From Cucumis sativus (lineage: Eukaryota; Streptophyta; Magnoliopsida; Cucurbitales; Cucurbitaceae): DNA of 64,000 bases. The notes below the pieces were generated by a model that ran no database searches, was not told the origin of the DNA, and worked only from the letters and a program-made list of their open reading frames with translations. Shown here piece by piece: positions 1 to 13,632 of this stretch (positions are counted from its first letter, which is position 1; each line of letters begins with the position of its first letter). Where the stretch lies: assembly GCF_000004075.3 (NCBI RefSeq), contig NC_026655.2:4960001-5024000 (forward strand), in the 5' to 3' direction. The position numbers were made by a program, and so were the translations under genes.

Positions 1-93
1 ATTAAATAATGTTAAATAGATTCAGTTACAAAAATGAAATAATTAGATTGCCATTCTCTTTTAGAATTTTGAAAAAGAGAAAGCAACAAGAAT

Positions 94-3000
94 TCAAGAA
101 AGCGTATGTGAAGACTTGGCTGAATTAGCAACTTTGATAAAGACGTCTTCTAAAGTGGTATCAGACAAACCCCAAGCCAAAACCGTAAATCTGCTTTTGG
201 CCTCTTCAACTGCTAAAAACACTTCAGCTATCCGAACATCATGTTTTGGAAGCTCAAATTTTTGTGTTCCAGATAAATGGTATATCTTCTTTGCTCCAGA
301 GGCTAATCGCTTCACCATGTCCTCAACATATCCCTCATGATCAGAGGATGTTGTCATTGTAAATACATAAACCCCACCATATCTGGCTTTAAGCTGTCCA
401 AAGATTTTCCAATTTAGTAAAATACTTGTGTGTGAAGAATTCACATCACAGCATGCAGAAGGTAAAGAAAACAACACTATGGGTTGAATGGAATCAAGAT
501 AAAGATAATGCTTTTTCATGAACACTCCTCTGACATGTGTGTGTGTGTGTGTGTTTCTCTATTTATAAGAAAAGCGTTCTTTTTTCCTTCACCAACTTTG
601 ACAGCAAAATCGGATGAAAAGCAGTGTGAGAGCAAAGGGAAGAGGGTGAAAGAAAGGAATAATGTATTTGGAAGGGAAGTTGGAAGATAAGAGAGAATCT
701 AGGAAGTTGCTCAAGGAAATCAAACTAGGAGGTCCTCATCGGGTTGATAACATTGAATTTTCTTTTTTTTTGCGTGCTCTTGCACTTGTTCCTCTCTATA
801 CTGAGGGAAACAAGAACCGACAGGCGAAAAGGTTTATAATAGGTTTAATGACCAAAGTTATATTATCTATGGCTCAGAGATCAAATAAGTTACCTCTTTT
901 GGATGTCCAACACATTGGAGGCATCCATCTACAAAAATTCCTATCCGATCGCATAAGACTTCTGCCTCTTCCATAGAATGTGCTGATGATATAAATAAGT
1001 TTTCTTCAATATTAGAATTAGAGAGGAAACATGGAATAAGGAACCGCATGCGATACAAAATCTCAAGTCGTGTTATGATTAAGTTCTAAATGCAAAATGA
1101 GACTGGAAAGCGAAGGGAAGCATACTAGTAAGGATGATTGCTCGATCTTTCTTTGCACGCTTCACAGCATTCCATAAAGTTTTTCTTGAAGCTGGATCTA
1201 GGCCAGTGCTTGGCTCATCCATATAAACAACCTTCACAATGATTTTTAAAGGTGATTTCAGATATAGAAAGGGAATTTTAAGATAAAGAATGAAAATAGA
1301 TCGATACATTACTTTAGGATATCCAATTAGTGATATAGCGACACTAAGCCTCCTCTTCATACCTCCACTGTACATCCCAGCTTGTTTGTCTGCTACTCCT
1401 CCTTTGAAGAGGTTGACATCCTTGAGAGATTCTTCCACTGCCTGAAGCAGTTAAAGAGCAATGATGATAACATAATATTTCTTTATCTAATGCATCTTCC
1501 ATTGTTTTACCCAGCAAAAAAAAAAAAAAACAAACAAACAAACAAAAAATCTCTACGTTTCAGTCTTTGCATGCATGCTCACTTTTCTAAGAGTTAGTGA
1601 CATATAAAGATATTGGATCTACTATACCCCATGACATACTTACGCTGGAATGCTAGTACATTAACGTAAAATGTGTTTCCTCATAACATAATGACCTCAT
1701 TCATTGTGAGGGAGGTACAATTTTATCCTCGTCTTCAACTTTTATACATTGATCTTTTTAAAAAACCAGTCTATAGGTGTTTCCTCATGCTTACTCTTTG
1801 TTTTACAATTTATCATCTGTCTCTTGAGTTCAGGTTCAAACCTTCACTAATATATGATAGTCTTTTAAAAATCTTTTCGATTATTTAATAATTTCTGTGA
1901 GTTTTTATGCCAATTAGTGTCCATCTCAACTAGAAAACTACTGAGATAATTGTATAACTCAACCATATTTGGTTGCCAAGGAATAGTCTAAAAAATTTGT
2001 AGAATATTAAACCATAGATAGATGGTCGTCATGACTTGAACCTATCTCCTTCAAGCCTTTTTATTATTTACGACATTCACTCTTATTGACCGCTAAATAA
2101 ACTGACAGCGGTTCTAAAAAGCTTCTCTAAACTTTTTTCATTTTTTTTCCTAAGAAAATTTTCAATGTTTTTCAAGTAAAACAAATGAGAACTTTACTAC
2201 TTTTCTAAATGGTAATTTCTTTGGGTTTCTTTTTAGGATGAAAGGTGCACATTCTGTTTGAAGAACATACGAATGTTATGATCCCCAACTTCATAGGATT
2301 GACAGTCTTTCGAGCCACACAATAGCCTGAAATTCCATGGTATCAACAAGGACGATGATTTCAGTTTAATAGTATGCTTACTTGTACTAAAGCAGAACCT
2401 TCTAAGTTCTTGAGTCTGCCATAAAAGAGTAGGTGTTCCCTTCCTGTTAAGGTTTCCCATAGCAGGCTACAGAATTCCAAGAAATAAAAAATAAGAATAT
2501 TCGATTTAAGAGTCAGCATAAAAATGTCCAGCAGAATATATATAAGCTTACTCGTGCTGTGGACAAACGCCCATGCTTGCATATACGCCATTCATCTCAG
2601 TCCTTATGTCCAGACCTTCAACAAAGGCTGTTCCAGCGGTTGGTTTTGTAAGACCAATCATCTGAAAAAGGATCCTCGTGTGAGAAATTTACAAGTAAAA
2701 ATAAGAACTTATGTGTATCCTCGTATGGGGATTCATTGGCAACAAGAAAGTAAAAATTCCAAAGAAATAAGGGAAACAAATAAATAGCAAATCGGCATTC
2801 ACCAAAGACGAAATACAAAGGAGAAATTTTAGCTCACCATACTGATAAAGGAGGTTTTTCCCGCACCATTAGGACCTAGCATCCCAAAGCATTCTCCTCG
2901 GTCTATAGCAAGAGACAGTCCTTTAACTGCAAACTTCTCGGGGTTCCCATCCCTTCCTGGATACACCTTTTTGATATGGTCACATATGATGCCATGACTT

Positions 3001-6000
3001 GGATGTCTATCCTTTATCAACTGTTCGACCTTCTCCCTCTGGAAGGAAAAGAAAAAAATTGACATAAGTCATAATTCAGGTGGTAATGATTCAGCTCTCT
3101 TTCAAAGAAAATAATCCATAAATTTCACCTTAAAATTCAGATATATTACAATAAATAAATCATGCAAACCTCACAAAGAGGATAGTACTCATTGAACAGG
3201 CAGCTATACAGTTGCAATATGACAAAATATATTCAAAGGGCAGTTTGACGAAGCCATTTACAATATTCGCAATATAGAATCCCTCTTGAATCATGAGGAA
3301 GAGAAATACTTGATAAAAAGCAAAAGATGAATAGATTATGAAACTCATCAGAAGCATGCATACGTGAGTACTTCAAAATGTAACAGTAAAATAGATGGAA
3401 GTATCAAGAAAAAAGTTACCTCTGCTCTGACATCAGGTTTATCAATCTGAACCACAACTTTTGATCCTTGCCTCTCCGGAACAAGATTCTGAGGTGCAGG
3501 TTTTTTGTCGTGTCTTTGAAGGAAAAACAATGGATGCTTCCAACTTCCCGATGATATAGCTTGATCGATATAATATCCAACTAGAAGCACCACTATCCAC
3601 TCAAAAAACATAATGACAAAGACTTCTCTCATTCCATTGGTACTATCAATGAAATCTCCCCATCGCATCCCAGAAGTCCCTACTTGATTCCCACTGGTAG
3701 AATAAAATGCAAACTCATACAACCCACGATATAGCAAAAATCCAGGATATAACTCCATCAATATAATCCAGCCATCTATACCACAAAGAATGGATATCAG
3801 AAGCAAACATTAGATGGACAAGCTTGAATTCCATACAATTGTGGAGAGAGCCTTGCCAACCAATATGAGACCATGAGGATCATTATAACATAAAAATAAA
3901 ATATTATCAGACGTTAGTAAAAATATAAGATTCCATCAAGCAATTAGATAAAGATGACTTCTAGACATTGAGAATGTATTGATGCTCGTAAGACTTAGTC
4001 CTCAGAAAGCTTCCAAGCATCCTAGTGTAGTTTTTTTTAAGCTGAAAAATACTTAAGTAGTTCAAATTCTCTAACTCCCTATCTAGACAACCTAAATACT
4101 ACTGAAAGAATTCAAAAGAAGTTTGAGTGGACTTGAATTCTTAGAACCTCTCAAAAACAATATAAGACAGTTCGTAACAGTAATTGCTCAAAATTTTTAG
4201 TCCAAATGAAACCTGACTTGAGGAATTTACTAACGTGGGAATGAAGGATCTTCAAGAAAAAATTGGAAGAGAAATCCACCTAAGAGCCCTGTTCCGAAGA
4301 CACAAATATATGCCGAAACTGCAAAATGATACACTCGTGTGTCAGCTTAGAGTTAAACTGATACAAAGTCCTGTTGATTTAAATAAAACCAAACCTTCAG
4401 CTGTCTTGACATCTGAAAACGTGCTAGCCATTAGAAAGGCAATGGAGACTTGCAAATTTATAAACAAGAGATAAAACACTAACTGGATACTGTAGTCATT
4501 CATTGTAAAAAACTTTAACCCTGCAAGAAAGTAAAGTTTATCAAAGCTTGGAACCAGGAAGGTATGTAAAGTTAAGAGTGTCAAAATATATCTTACCTAC
4601 AACTGAACCAAACAACACGAAAAAAAACATGTATAATGAATAAATTGCGAGAAAATAAGCATATGAAATCGCCCAATAAGGCCCATCACCAAGCCCATGC
4701 ATTTTCATCATGATTCTCAGTTTCTGTTGCTTCTCAGTTACCAACGATGTCAAGATAACCTGACAAGATAGAAATAAAATATTTTTAAAATTAAATAAAG
4801 AAATGAAGTGATCTTCCTTGTAAGTTTCAACGCCCAAAATGTTGAACCAAGGACATCACTATATGCAGCATGAAAAGTACCACTATTATGACAGTGTTGA
4901 CTAAGAGGGTCGTATACTTAGAAACTTCTTCTGCGGAGATATTAAACACTGAGGTTATTATATTCTTTAAGTTCCCTGCAACTAAACAGATGGAATTCTG
5001 TGGTAGATGTGACAGACAGTAAACTTCGGTGCTTCTGAGCGGTGAAAATGCACAAACATTGATCTACTTACTGGAAAAGGCTGGAGGATGACCCACGTAA
5101 AAAATAGTGCACCAAGTTGAGAAGAAAAATCCGACTTCATCTTTGTCTCATGTTTCGGCATTTCTTTGACAAACTGAAAGGGCATCTCTATGCGTGCTCC
5201 TAACTTAAACTTAAGATAGCCATTGGATGCCTAAGAACATAGGGAGAGGACTACCCTTGTCAGCCTTCATCATACTAGGAAAGTAGAAAGGTAGTGACAA
5301 ATGAGATATATGTATGTATGTATATAAAATTAAAAGAAACATTAAGGATGCAATCACAGAAGAGGTCATCCATTTACACAAAGTTTGGTCATTCATTATC
5401 CTGATAGCCTTACTAACAGCGTATATATGTTATTTACTACAGAAATTCACTACGTACTCCTGCATAGGCTAAAATTAAAGAAATGGGAACAAAGTTGTAA
5501 TTATGCATAGATGTTCTATTTTCCTTCAGTAGAAATAAACTACATGTCGCAAATCAGGAATGGATCAAAAGAGGTTTGGAATGGGGGGATAAGGTGAGGG
5601 ATCCTTCAACAGTTCACAAGTTTCTCTGTACCAGATTAACCGAGCGTGGCACCCGCAACAGAACGCTCAAGCCAGAGCCACCATTATAAGATGAATTATA
5701 CCATATAGTCACATTAAAGTTGTTCCTATCCGAATTTAAGAAATCAAAGCCTGCAAAATAGAAAGTCGTGAGCACTTGGAATGAAATGAAAACAGCTCAA
5801 ATCAAGATTAAAGGTTTAATGAACCTGAAAGAATCTTCCTCTCATAAAAATAATAATAAATATTTGAAAAAAAAAAAAAAAAAAGAACAAACCTGAAAGA
5901 ATCTCATTGATTTTCCCCTTGGGATTCCCGTTTACGTAACCTTTGTATATCTCATCATTCACCTGTGAAGCACTATTGCGCCACAATTGTAGGCCTTGAA

Positions 6001-7668
6001 CACATGCAACTGGATTCGAGAGCAAAGGATGATTAAACTCTCTTAATTATGACTCAATTATAGATTCATACACATCCATGTTGACCCACAAACATAAATC
6101 TTAATCTTACATAGTGAATGGGAGACCTAGAAAGTTTGTAGAGGATAGGTAGTCTATGACATACTACCTTTTTGTTTGCTTTCAAGAGAGTATAGTGAAA
6201 GAGGAATTGACAATGTCGAGCCTGTCGCACACTGACGTTGCACATAATATAAAGGAAGATTTGAAAAGAAAGCGAAATCAATATAATTTTCTGTACCAGG
6301 CTTCGTTTCTGATCCCTGAAACATTAGACCACACAATTACAGAGAAAGTGAATGATATGGTTGCATCGAACGTTGAATAAACAATGTAAATTGGAGAGAA
6401 AACTGCAACAACATTAGAAATATAGACCAGGAAAGAGAGAGAGACAGAAGTTGATGGAGAAGATAGCTTACCATAACGTTAAGAGATACAGCATTCAGAG
6501 CATCAGAAGAATTCCAAAACAAAGAACTTGGGACCATATTTCCAGCCAGAACTACCCACATGAGCAAAATAACCTTCATTACCAGTTAAATTCAACAAAT
6601 CCAATTGAAGCAGACAGCACAAAGATAACTTCAACACCTTAGTTAAAATGTACTTGGAAAAAAAAATGGGTCATACTATTTCCAAGAGAGCGATTCTTTC
6701 CAGTGAAAAGCATAGTAACAGGACATGACATTGACTCCCTGCATGATTCATTTGGCAAGTCTGTGTATGGAGAAAAATCTGTTCTCACAGCCCGGAAATC
6801 AGGAGCAGGCATTTGCAATATAGGAGCCCATTGTGGAGGACTTGGAATGGGGCAGGATGATGCTTGTAACGAACTTGAGTACTCTACCCCACAAACTTTC
6901 TCACATTTACCGTCTCCATTCGTATCAACACAAGCACAACCACATCTGATAAACGGGTCATCCAAGGTTCTATCGACTATTGTCTGAATTACACCGAGCA
7001 ATGAACAGAGGATGAATGGGAATAAAATCAGACGAGAATTTGTCCTCAAATTTCGTTTCTGAGTGAAAAAAGAAGTAAAGTTTGACCATATTAGACAAAT
7101 GAGATATCATTTCTTGTCTCTGGTCCCTTTTATATTAGCAATAGTGATTGATTGCAATGATCATAATATAATAGGTAGAAATAAATATGGAACTGGTGCA
7201 TGAAAAGATTGATTACTGTTATAAAATATTTTGAGTCAAATAAAATACCTGTATATTGATTTAAACATAGAGTGAGAACTATATGTCCATGAATCATTTA
7301 ATACTAACCATAAAACAACTACACAAATCAAATCTAATCTGAAAACTAATGATATACTTCAAAAAAAAAAAATCATAACCAAAAACAACCAAATAACAGT
7401 ATTTATACCATTTCACAATTAGATTTCAAAATCTAGACATACCCAGTATAAAAAGAAAACATCAAAATTAAATGAATCAAATCCAAAAGGAAATGAATGG
7501 AGAGTACCTGTAAGGATTTCTTAAACAGAAGCTGCAAAGAGAAGGAAAGGGAAGGAGAAGAAAGACCTGGAAGGTTAAGTTTTTTCTGAGAAGACCATTT
7601 GCTTGGGTCCAGAAGGTCGTGGCCCTCGTTGGTGTATCCCCCAGGCGTTTGAAACCGGAAGTCTGCAT
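94..7668 (-). CDS. ABCA-subfamily (ATH-type) half-size ABC transporter, complete, 18 exons
   Basis: Predicted membrane ATPase with one transmembrane domain and one nucleotide-binding domain, 951 aa; family members are linked to lipid or acyl movement, but the substrate is not readable here. CDS exons (minus strand): 7668-7567, 7058-6677, 6551-6472, 6315-6168, 6009-5893, 5750-5632, 5230-5072, 4759-4597, 4520-4395, 4318-4235, 3775-3420, 3038-2838, 2661-2552, 2466-2382, 1441-1313, 1231-1126, 982-894, 393-94; all phases agree. An N-terminal membrane segment is followed by a Cys-rich lumenal loop ([14 protein letters not shown]), then a TM block with the family motif [18 protein letters not shown]. 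The nucleotide-binding domain is intact: Walker A GPNGAGKT (667-674, next to the exon 12/13 junction), Q-loop CPQHD, signature [12 protein letters not shown] (near 768), Walker [12 protein letters not shown]-loop TTHSM. Closer to Arabidopsis ABCA3-ABCA12 than to the divergent ABCA2. No frameshift seen. Confidence 0.95.
535..555. repeat. (TG)n dinucleotide microsatellite in ABCA intron 17
   Basis: About ten TG units lie in the last intron of the ABCA gene, between the H-loop exon and the terminal exon. It is a simple-sequence repeat with no evident function. Confidence 0.9.
1442..2381 (-). other. Large intron 14 of the ABCA gene
   Basis: This 940-base intron separates the Q-loop exon from the signature-motif exon and is the longest in the gene. 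It is AT-rich. It contains two stretches resembling degenerate ends of mobile repeats, around 1820-1850 and 2030-2110, the second with a short inverted pair (gaccgct / agcggttc). I could not assign them to an element class. No coding potential is seen. Confidence 0.5.
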
Positions 7669-8490
7669 GGAGAAAACGAAATTCCTTTTCCTTTACGTAA
7701 CCCACAAGGAAAATTCTACTACAAGATTATTGTTTTTCTTTTTCCTTTTTACTTTTTGAAACTTAGAATTTCTCTTTGTTGTTATTTATGGTTAAAAATA
7801 AATCTAACTAACTTTCGCCCTTTTCTAACGTACAATCTTTGGTTTACATCACTTAATCGAGCTCACATTCTCTCTCTCTTATTCTTACATCAGAGAATAT
7901 TTTGATATGAAACTTAGGTGAATCAAATAAAATTTCAATAATCTTTTCATTTTTATATCCCTTTCTTCAGCTAGGCTAGTCTATAGAATTACTAATTTTA
8001 CTCTTTACACATTTAAAATATAATCTATAGAAAAAAATTCACAAATTTTGTACAGTACATATATATAAAATCACACTGCCCATACCCATACTATAGTATT
8101 ACATCAACCTCAAAAAAAAAAAAAAAAGAGTCAATAGACAATTAAACAATATATATACTAAAAAAATTAGACTATGCCAAAATTTATTGGAACATTTGTA
8201 AAAATAGCAAAAAAATTTATTATTATAATACTAATGTCATTACATTTTCTAAATAATCGTTGATATATCTAATTACTTGTCATATTTACAATACAAAAAT
8301 AAAAATGTTATGGACTACATTTTTCTAAATATTTTTGTCATCTGATTCAATTTTCTAAATTTATTCTCCTTCATTGTAGTTAACTACTCAACGTAGATAC
8401 TAATAATGATCACAAAAGTTGATAGTTCAATCTATAAAAAAAAATCATTTATCAACATCACCATCACCATCAACGTTTCTCATGGTCTAT
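7669..8490. other. ABCA promoter side of the ABCA/IQD intergenic region
   Basis: This stretch lies upstream of the ABCA start codon. The first about 100 bases probably hold its 5'UTR. The rest is AT-rich with A-runs, for example near 8110-8126. I see no coding region, no repeat I can name and no clear promoter motif set. Confidence 0.6.
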
Positions 8491-8884
8491 TACTCTGGTT
8501 CCTATGTGTAGTGGAATGAGAAATCACACCAATCCATCTAGAATGCAAAAAAATACCTCGACGCCAAGATAATAAAAAACTCAACACCTCTAATTCTTAT
8601 TACTTTTCAATATCAATACAAAAAACATGAAAAAGTCATCTTATTCAAAACTACTACTCCCCCACTACTCTCACTTCACACATTGGAACGCACTTTTCTT
8701 ACAGAGTAACTAGAGAGAGGAAAGGCTCCTTTTCTGAGGGTACACCCATGAACAGATCAGTGAAGATGGAGTGGAATCTATGGCTCAAAGGATTATAGCA
8801 CGTGGTTACGAACCACGATGTCGAGGTACAAATCCCTCCTCAACCAAAAAGGGAAGGACTTTTCACCTGGGGTAGGAAAATCAT
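8491..8884 (+). pseudogene. Nuclear plastid DNA insertion (NUPT): rrn5 to trnR-ACG, degraded
   Basis: The sequence follows the plastid inverted-repeat order rrn5, spacer, trnR-ACG, downstream flank. Recognisable pieces are the 5S start (tactctggttcctatg), the 5S segment cacaccaatccatc, the 5S 3' part (ctcgacgccaagataataaa), the spacer attcttattacttttcaata, the tRNA and the flank gggaaggacttttcacctgg followed by ggtaggaaaatcat. About 50 bases from the middle of the 5S gene are missing, and many substitutions are present, so this is an old, non-functional copy. The comparison is with plastid sequence from memory; no alignment was run. It sits between the ABCA 5' end and the IQD 3' end. Confidence 0.85.
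8772..8846 (+). pseudogene. Decayed plastid-type tRNA-Arg(ACG) within the NUPT
   Basis: The anticodon arm is nearly intact (cgtggttacgaaccacg, anticodon ACG), as are the D-arm core (gctcaaaggattatagca) and the T-arm 3' side (aatccctcctc). The acceptor stem no longer pairs: the 5' end reads tggaatc where the plastid gene has a G-rich strand, and the T-loop is changed (gaggtacaaatcc). A functional nuclear tRNA is unlikely. Confidence 0.85.
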
Positions 8885-9623
8885 ATTTGTAAATTTGCAA
8901 AGCATTTTAAAGAAAATATCAAATCTGGTTAGAAGCGATGGTGGAACAGTAAACATTTCAAAGAGAGAAGAATGGAAAGAATCAAGTTCCAATCCACTTG
9001 GTGAATATATGCTACTTCCACTTTTTACTTTTTCACTCCAAAGATAAAAATCAACGAAAATATATGAATCAGAATCATAGAGTAAGCTGAGTGAAACCCA
9101 GTGAAGAACAGCAGAAAGTTATTATTTCTAGTAAAAGAATGCTCAAGTAGAACTGCCATGTTCATCCATGGATGTAGTAGATAATGTGTTTGCAGTTTCC
9201 ATGGCAAGCAACTTTTATCAGGAGTAGAGGCAATAAGCATTTGCAAATTCACAAAATAATATCCACGAGACCAACATAATTAAGGTGTCCATTGAACATA
9301 ATAATCACAACAGATACAGTATAAACAACCTGTAATAGAACAGAGTACCTTTAAATAATCTGTAATTGCAGCAGCATAAAAAACTCGGGGGGAAAAAACA
9401 GAAAACAAGAAAGAAAAAAACTTAAAACCTATGATGTACATGCACTCAAACAACCAAGATGAAAGGATAATCAGATAAGACCATATTGGCCTCAGCAGCC
9501 CCTCCTTGAGCAGAAGATGGACTCAGTCACTGAATAGGTGATGGCTGATCACAAATGTATGAATCAAAAAGCCTTCAGATGAAATTCACCCCTCAATAGT
9601 TTTTGACATCTGAGAACCCAAAT
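8885..9623. other. Spacer and probable 3'UTR of the IQD gene
   Basis: From about 9430 to 9623 the sequence is the likely 3'UTR of the minus-strand IQD gene. The remainder, 8885-9430, holds nothing I can identify; the open frame across 8802-9047 is a by-product of the plastid insertion. Confidence 0.5.
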
Positions 9624-12600
9624 TTACCTTCTCCAGTCTGCTTGGATTACCTTTCCTACATAAAATATCAGAAATATGGTGTTTCAGCGGGATGAAAAGA
9701 CAAATTATTTTGGATTCTTAATGTTATTTTCAAATTGATGCAAGGGATTAGTGTTAAGAGGAAATTACATGTCTATATTCATGTTAAAGATTTAACATTT
9801 AGATTCAGAAGATGAGGAGTATTTATTCAGTATGAACGACAGAGTTGTAGGATGAGGAAAAGTTAATTCATCTCTAACAGGTAAGGATACAAACTCACTC
9901 AAAAGGATCATGATGTGCACATGCTGTCAGGCTAGTTTAACATGGATATAAGAGAAAATAAAGTTTATATTGAACAGAAGAATGCTTACCATTTCCATCT
10001 CTTGATCCCAGAAGTGCCTTGTCATTTTTATTTCCTCCTTTGCCACCCGCTTGAGTGAGTCTTTGTGTTCGTGGAGACTGTGAGCTAATTTTAGCATTAG
10101 TGGGCGACGGTAAAGAATGACGTCGGTTGAGGTTACTTCTTTCACTATCCTGTCCAAATCTTGGAGATCCTTGTGCTCTCAGTTTTGCCTTTGCAGATTC
10201 AGTTGCTGCCATGTAGCTAGGTAAGGTTGGACTGTGTTGCAACCCATTCTCTACTCGCTCTTGCTTGGCTGGAGTAGAAGATTTCCTACCAGATTTCGGA
10301 TTCTCGTTGTTAGTATAATCTTCTTTGTGGTTCGATTCCCCATTTGGTAATGGGCTGATTTCATCTTGAGGGTAGATCTCTGTCAGAGGCTTAGTCTCCA
10401 CGGCAGCCTCATCTCCTGTAACGCTCTTATCTATGTTACTGCTCTCAATCAAAGGTGGTGAATCTACAACTGGATCAGTATTAGGTACATTAATGATCTC
10501 TTTCGTTGGTAACTGTTCAGGCGTTGTCTCCAAATCAGGCTGGACAGGATTTGTTGAGAGTGCCTCGTTTTTCATCTTCTCAGAAGAATTACTAGTACCT
10601 CTTGCCAAAAGGTCACGGCTTAGACCATTAGAAGCCTTCTCTAAACTTTCCTTGGGCTTCTCAGCATCAACTTCTGTTTGGGCAGGATTCTCAACGACGG
10701 GGCTATGGACCTTTCTCAGACTACGCTTGACCTTTTCGAGCTCCATCTGGGGATTCTCCTGAACCTGCTCGGCAGCTGAATGACTAGAGACCTTTCTAAA
10801 ATTCCGTTTAGGTTTCTCAAATTCGCTAGATGATTGGACTGCAGTACTATCATTGTTTGCATTGTTTGCTGAAGAAACTCTCCTTGTGCGCTTTGATCTC
10901 ACGGTATGTGCCTCTCCTGTTTGACCAGTGCTCAGCCTTCTTTGAGTTTTAGACTCTGGGGCTTTTTTTACTTGGGGAATTGGTTTCCAAAACCTAGAAT
11001 TGGACCAGCGTTCTAACCATTTCAAGACTGAATTTTCATCTTCAGTATCAAAATAGAGTTGCATAGGTTTTGAAGTTGTAGATGAAGCAAGCTACAAGAA
11101 CAAATCACAAATAGAAATAGAATCATATGAAGTGCAGATTAAGATAAGAAAAAGCAGCAATTGTAAATCTTTCATGAAAAAAAAATGGCAAACAAGCTTC
11201 TGAAGCTCCCCCCAAGCTCAATAGTTAGGTAATAGGCATTGGATGAGAATCAAATATATTTCTTAAAAATAGCCATAAATTTTATAATCATTCTCTACAC
11301 TGGAAACTATTTTCTGATTAACAGATCTCCATGAACCATGTATACTGAAAACAATGAACATACAAAAAGAAAAGCTTTAAGACAGTAGGTTCATGGGCCT
11401 CAAACAGAGAGACGATAAAAGCATATCAAATCATACAATTATCACATTCTAACAACAACCATGATGGTCACTGCAAGTGACTGCGGGATACTAGGAATAT
11501 CTTTCCTTCGAGCATAGAAGAGTTCTACTCGATGCTGATTAAAGTGATGTAGAACCATGTCTGGAGAGTGATGTAATGGTAAACTTACCTTGATAGTGAA
11601 AGCATTTGCAGAAAGTTTTGCCATTCGTGTAGAGAGACTTACTCCAGCAGGATCCACTAATGGTTGATCCTGATGTTGGAAAGAATTGAAAATGATGAGA
11701 AATTGGTAGATTTGTCAACTACTTTTCTAAGTAACAATTCTGACACTCACAAGAGAATTACAAGGCGTCTGCCTATTTTTGTATGAATGAGCTCACTTCA
11801 AATATGCAACTATTGTCTGTTCTAAAGTCACTAGGGAAGTTTCTTTTCCATAAATAAAGTCCATATATTTATATACATAGCTCGAAAACATGTACAGTGC
11901 ATCAAATATGGGATTAAGATGATTGTTAACATAATGTGACATTTAAACACCAATATGTTAGATAAAGGTGTATGTTTAAAAATCATATGAGAATCTGAGA
12001 TATCAAAATCATTACAAAAGGAATTGGAGAAAGTAGAAAACCAAAAGAAATTGTGGAGGCAATATGAAATAATTCGGTTAAACTTGTACACAAAATGGAT
12101 GTTGATTACAGTAACAGCGTGCTTTTCTGAAGTACCTGTATCTGCACTAATCTACATTTTTTCTGCACTTCGAGCCCTACATCAGAAAGCCTCACGCTTC
12201 TTCCCCGAGCAATAGCCTGGAACTTAACAATTCCAAGCATACAACATAGAGTAGCAGCAGCCTGTCTCCTTACCAAATGACCACGAATAAGCGCCTGCAA
12301 CCTAATAATACCTTTGAGGGCCCGGAATGCACGGCGAGCCTTCAACCAAAATTCGTGTCAGTAAAATTCTCAGTCTAGACAAACGAATGAAAATAGACCA
12401 AACACATTGTACAAGACAGCATACAAGAATAACAGTTAAGCCTCTTGTCTCTGTCAGTGAGAGAGATAGATTATTTCATCGAGTCCCAATAAAGAAAGAA
12501 AAAAAAAGTCATAATAACACCTTAAGGCAGCTTGAACCTTGGTTTTCAGGTCCTTCGAACTTACCAAATAACCCCTAAAAGCAGCCTGGGCCTTAGTTGC

Positions 12601-13632
12601 AGCCTCCTCCTCACGGATTCTCTCAGGATCAGATGGTGCATCTTGGCAGGTAGATCCTTGAACTTCCGCATCTTGATTTCCTGGAATTGATATTGATCTT
12701 TCATGCAACACATTAGCTGCTTCATTGTTGGTAATTTTTGGCACCCCCTCATTTGTATCTATGGTATTTGGGGTTGGATGTGAAGCTACAGGATGACTAA
12801 TAACAGTAGTAGTTTCTGATGCCTTGGCAGAAACCAATACTTCTTTCTCATTTCCATTTCTCTACACAATATCAGGGAGAAAAGTATTAAACATTTGGTA
12901 CTCCAATTTAATCAATACTATCTCTATCAAAAATACCCTGTCTGAAAATCATACTGTTCCTTTGCTGCCACTAAAAATATATAGTTGCCGGATGCAGCTG
13001 GTCACGCTAGAACCTTCGGTTTTCCTACACAAATTGCTTACATGTCTATTCCAAGTACAGTCTAAGTTTCTCATGCTACATCTATCAAAAACAGTAGACC
13101 AAATATTCTTACTGTTGTAAATACATTCAAACACCAAATGAGTAACAGATTCAGAGGCTACTTTACCAAAGAGATCATCAACAACGACAGGCTCAATCTG
13201 CAGCCTTGAATGAAACTGAAAGTACGTTGATAAAAAGTGAAAGTTCAACTGAAGGACTTCAAGACACTATCTAGCTAAAAGTTATAATTTCACTTCTAAT
13301 GTTCCAACGACCGTGCACATATTTGCATGATCCTATTAGTAGATATGCTTGATCTTCTGACAAGTACACTTTTTATAAAATGAGGCAGAGATTATATGAA
13401 TGCTTTACAATTGAGATATAGGCTCACAACAAATACAACCAGACGGATCCACAGATTGAGTGTATATAGAAGAACCTTAAAGAAAATTAGCGGTTAGATA
13501 CCTACATTATACTGAAAAACATTTGTACAACAATAAATTCAAAATCACCTCTCTGCCCTTAGAAAGACTAGATTTCGAAGACTTCTTCCCAAACAAGATG
13601 GTCTTGAGCCATTTCCCTGGCGACTTCCCCAT
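9624..13632 (-). CDS. IQ67-domain (IQD31/32-like) calmodulin-binding protein
   Basis: Plant-specific calmodulin-binding scaffold; family members bind microtubules or membranes and calmodulin/CML proteins. CDS exons (minus): 13632-13549, 13197-13042, 12861-12565, 12339-12136, 11669-11589, 11091-9990, 9655-9624; total 651 aa. The start gives the family-typical [20 protein letters not shown]. The IQ67 domain spans about residues 168-235 and is split at RGYL/ARRAF by the phase-0 intron typical of the family; IQ-type repeats include [18 protein letters not shown] and [15 protein letters not shown]. The long exon 6 carries Ser/Lys-rich repeats ([18 protein letters not shown]) and a DUF4005-like segment ([18 protein letters not shown]). 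A tiny last exon supplies the conserved IQD tail KVIQADWRR. The exon 2 donor (GTAAGC after 13042) is the least certain junction. Confidence 0.93.

Noticed and set aside
4861..4980. Open stretch on the minus strand inside ABCA intron 7 (starts after tgcag, frame beginning [12 protein letters not shown])
   Set aside because: Exons 7 and 8 already join in phase and give the family sequence PFPVILTSLV without a gap; an extra exon would interrupt a conserved membrane segment.
8802..9047. 81-codon plus-strand frame
   Set aside because: It begins inside the degraded plastid tRNA and runs through insertion-derived and AT-rich sequence.
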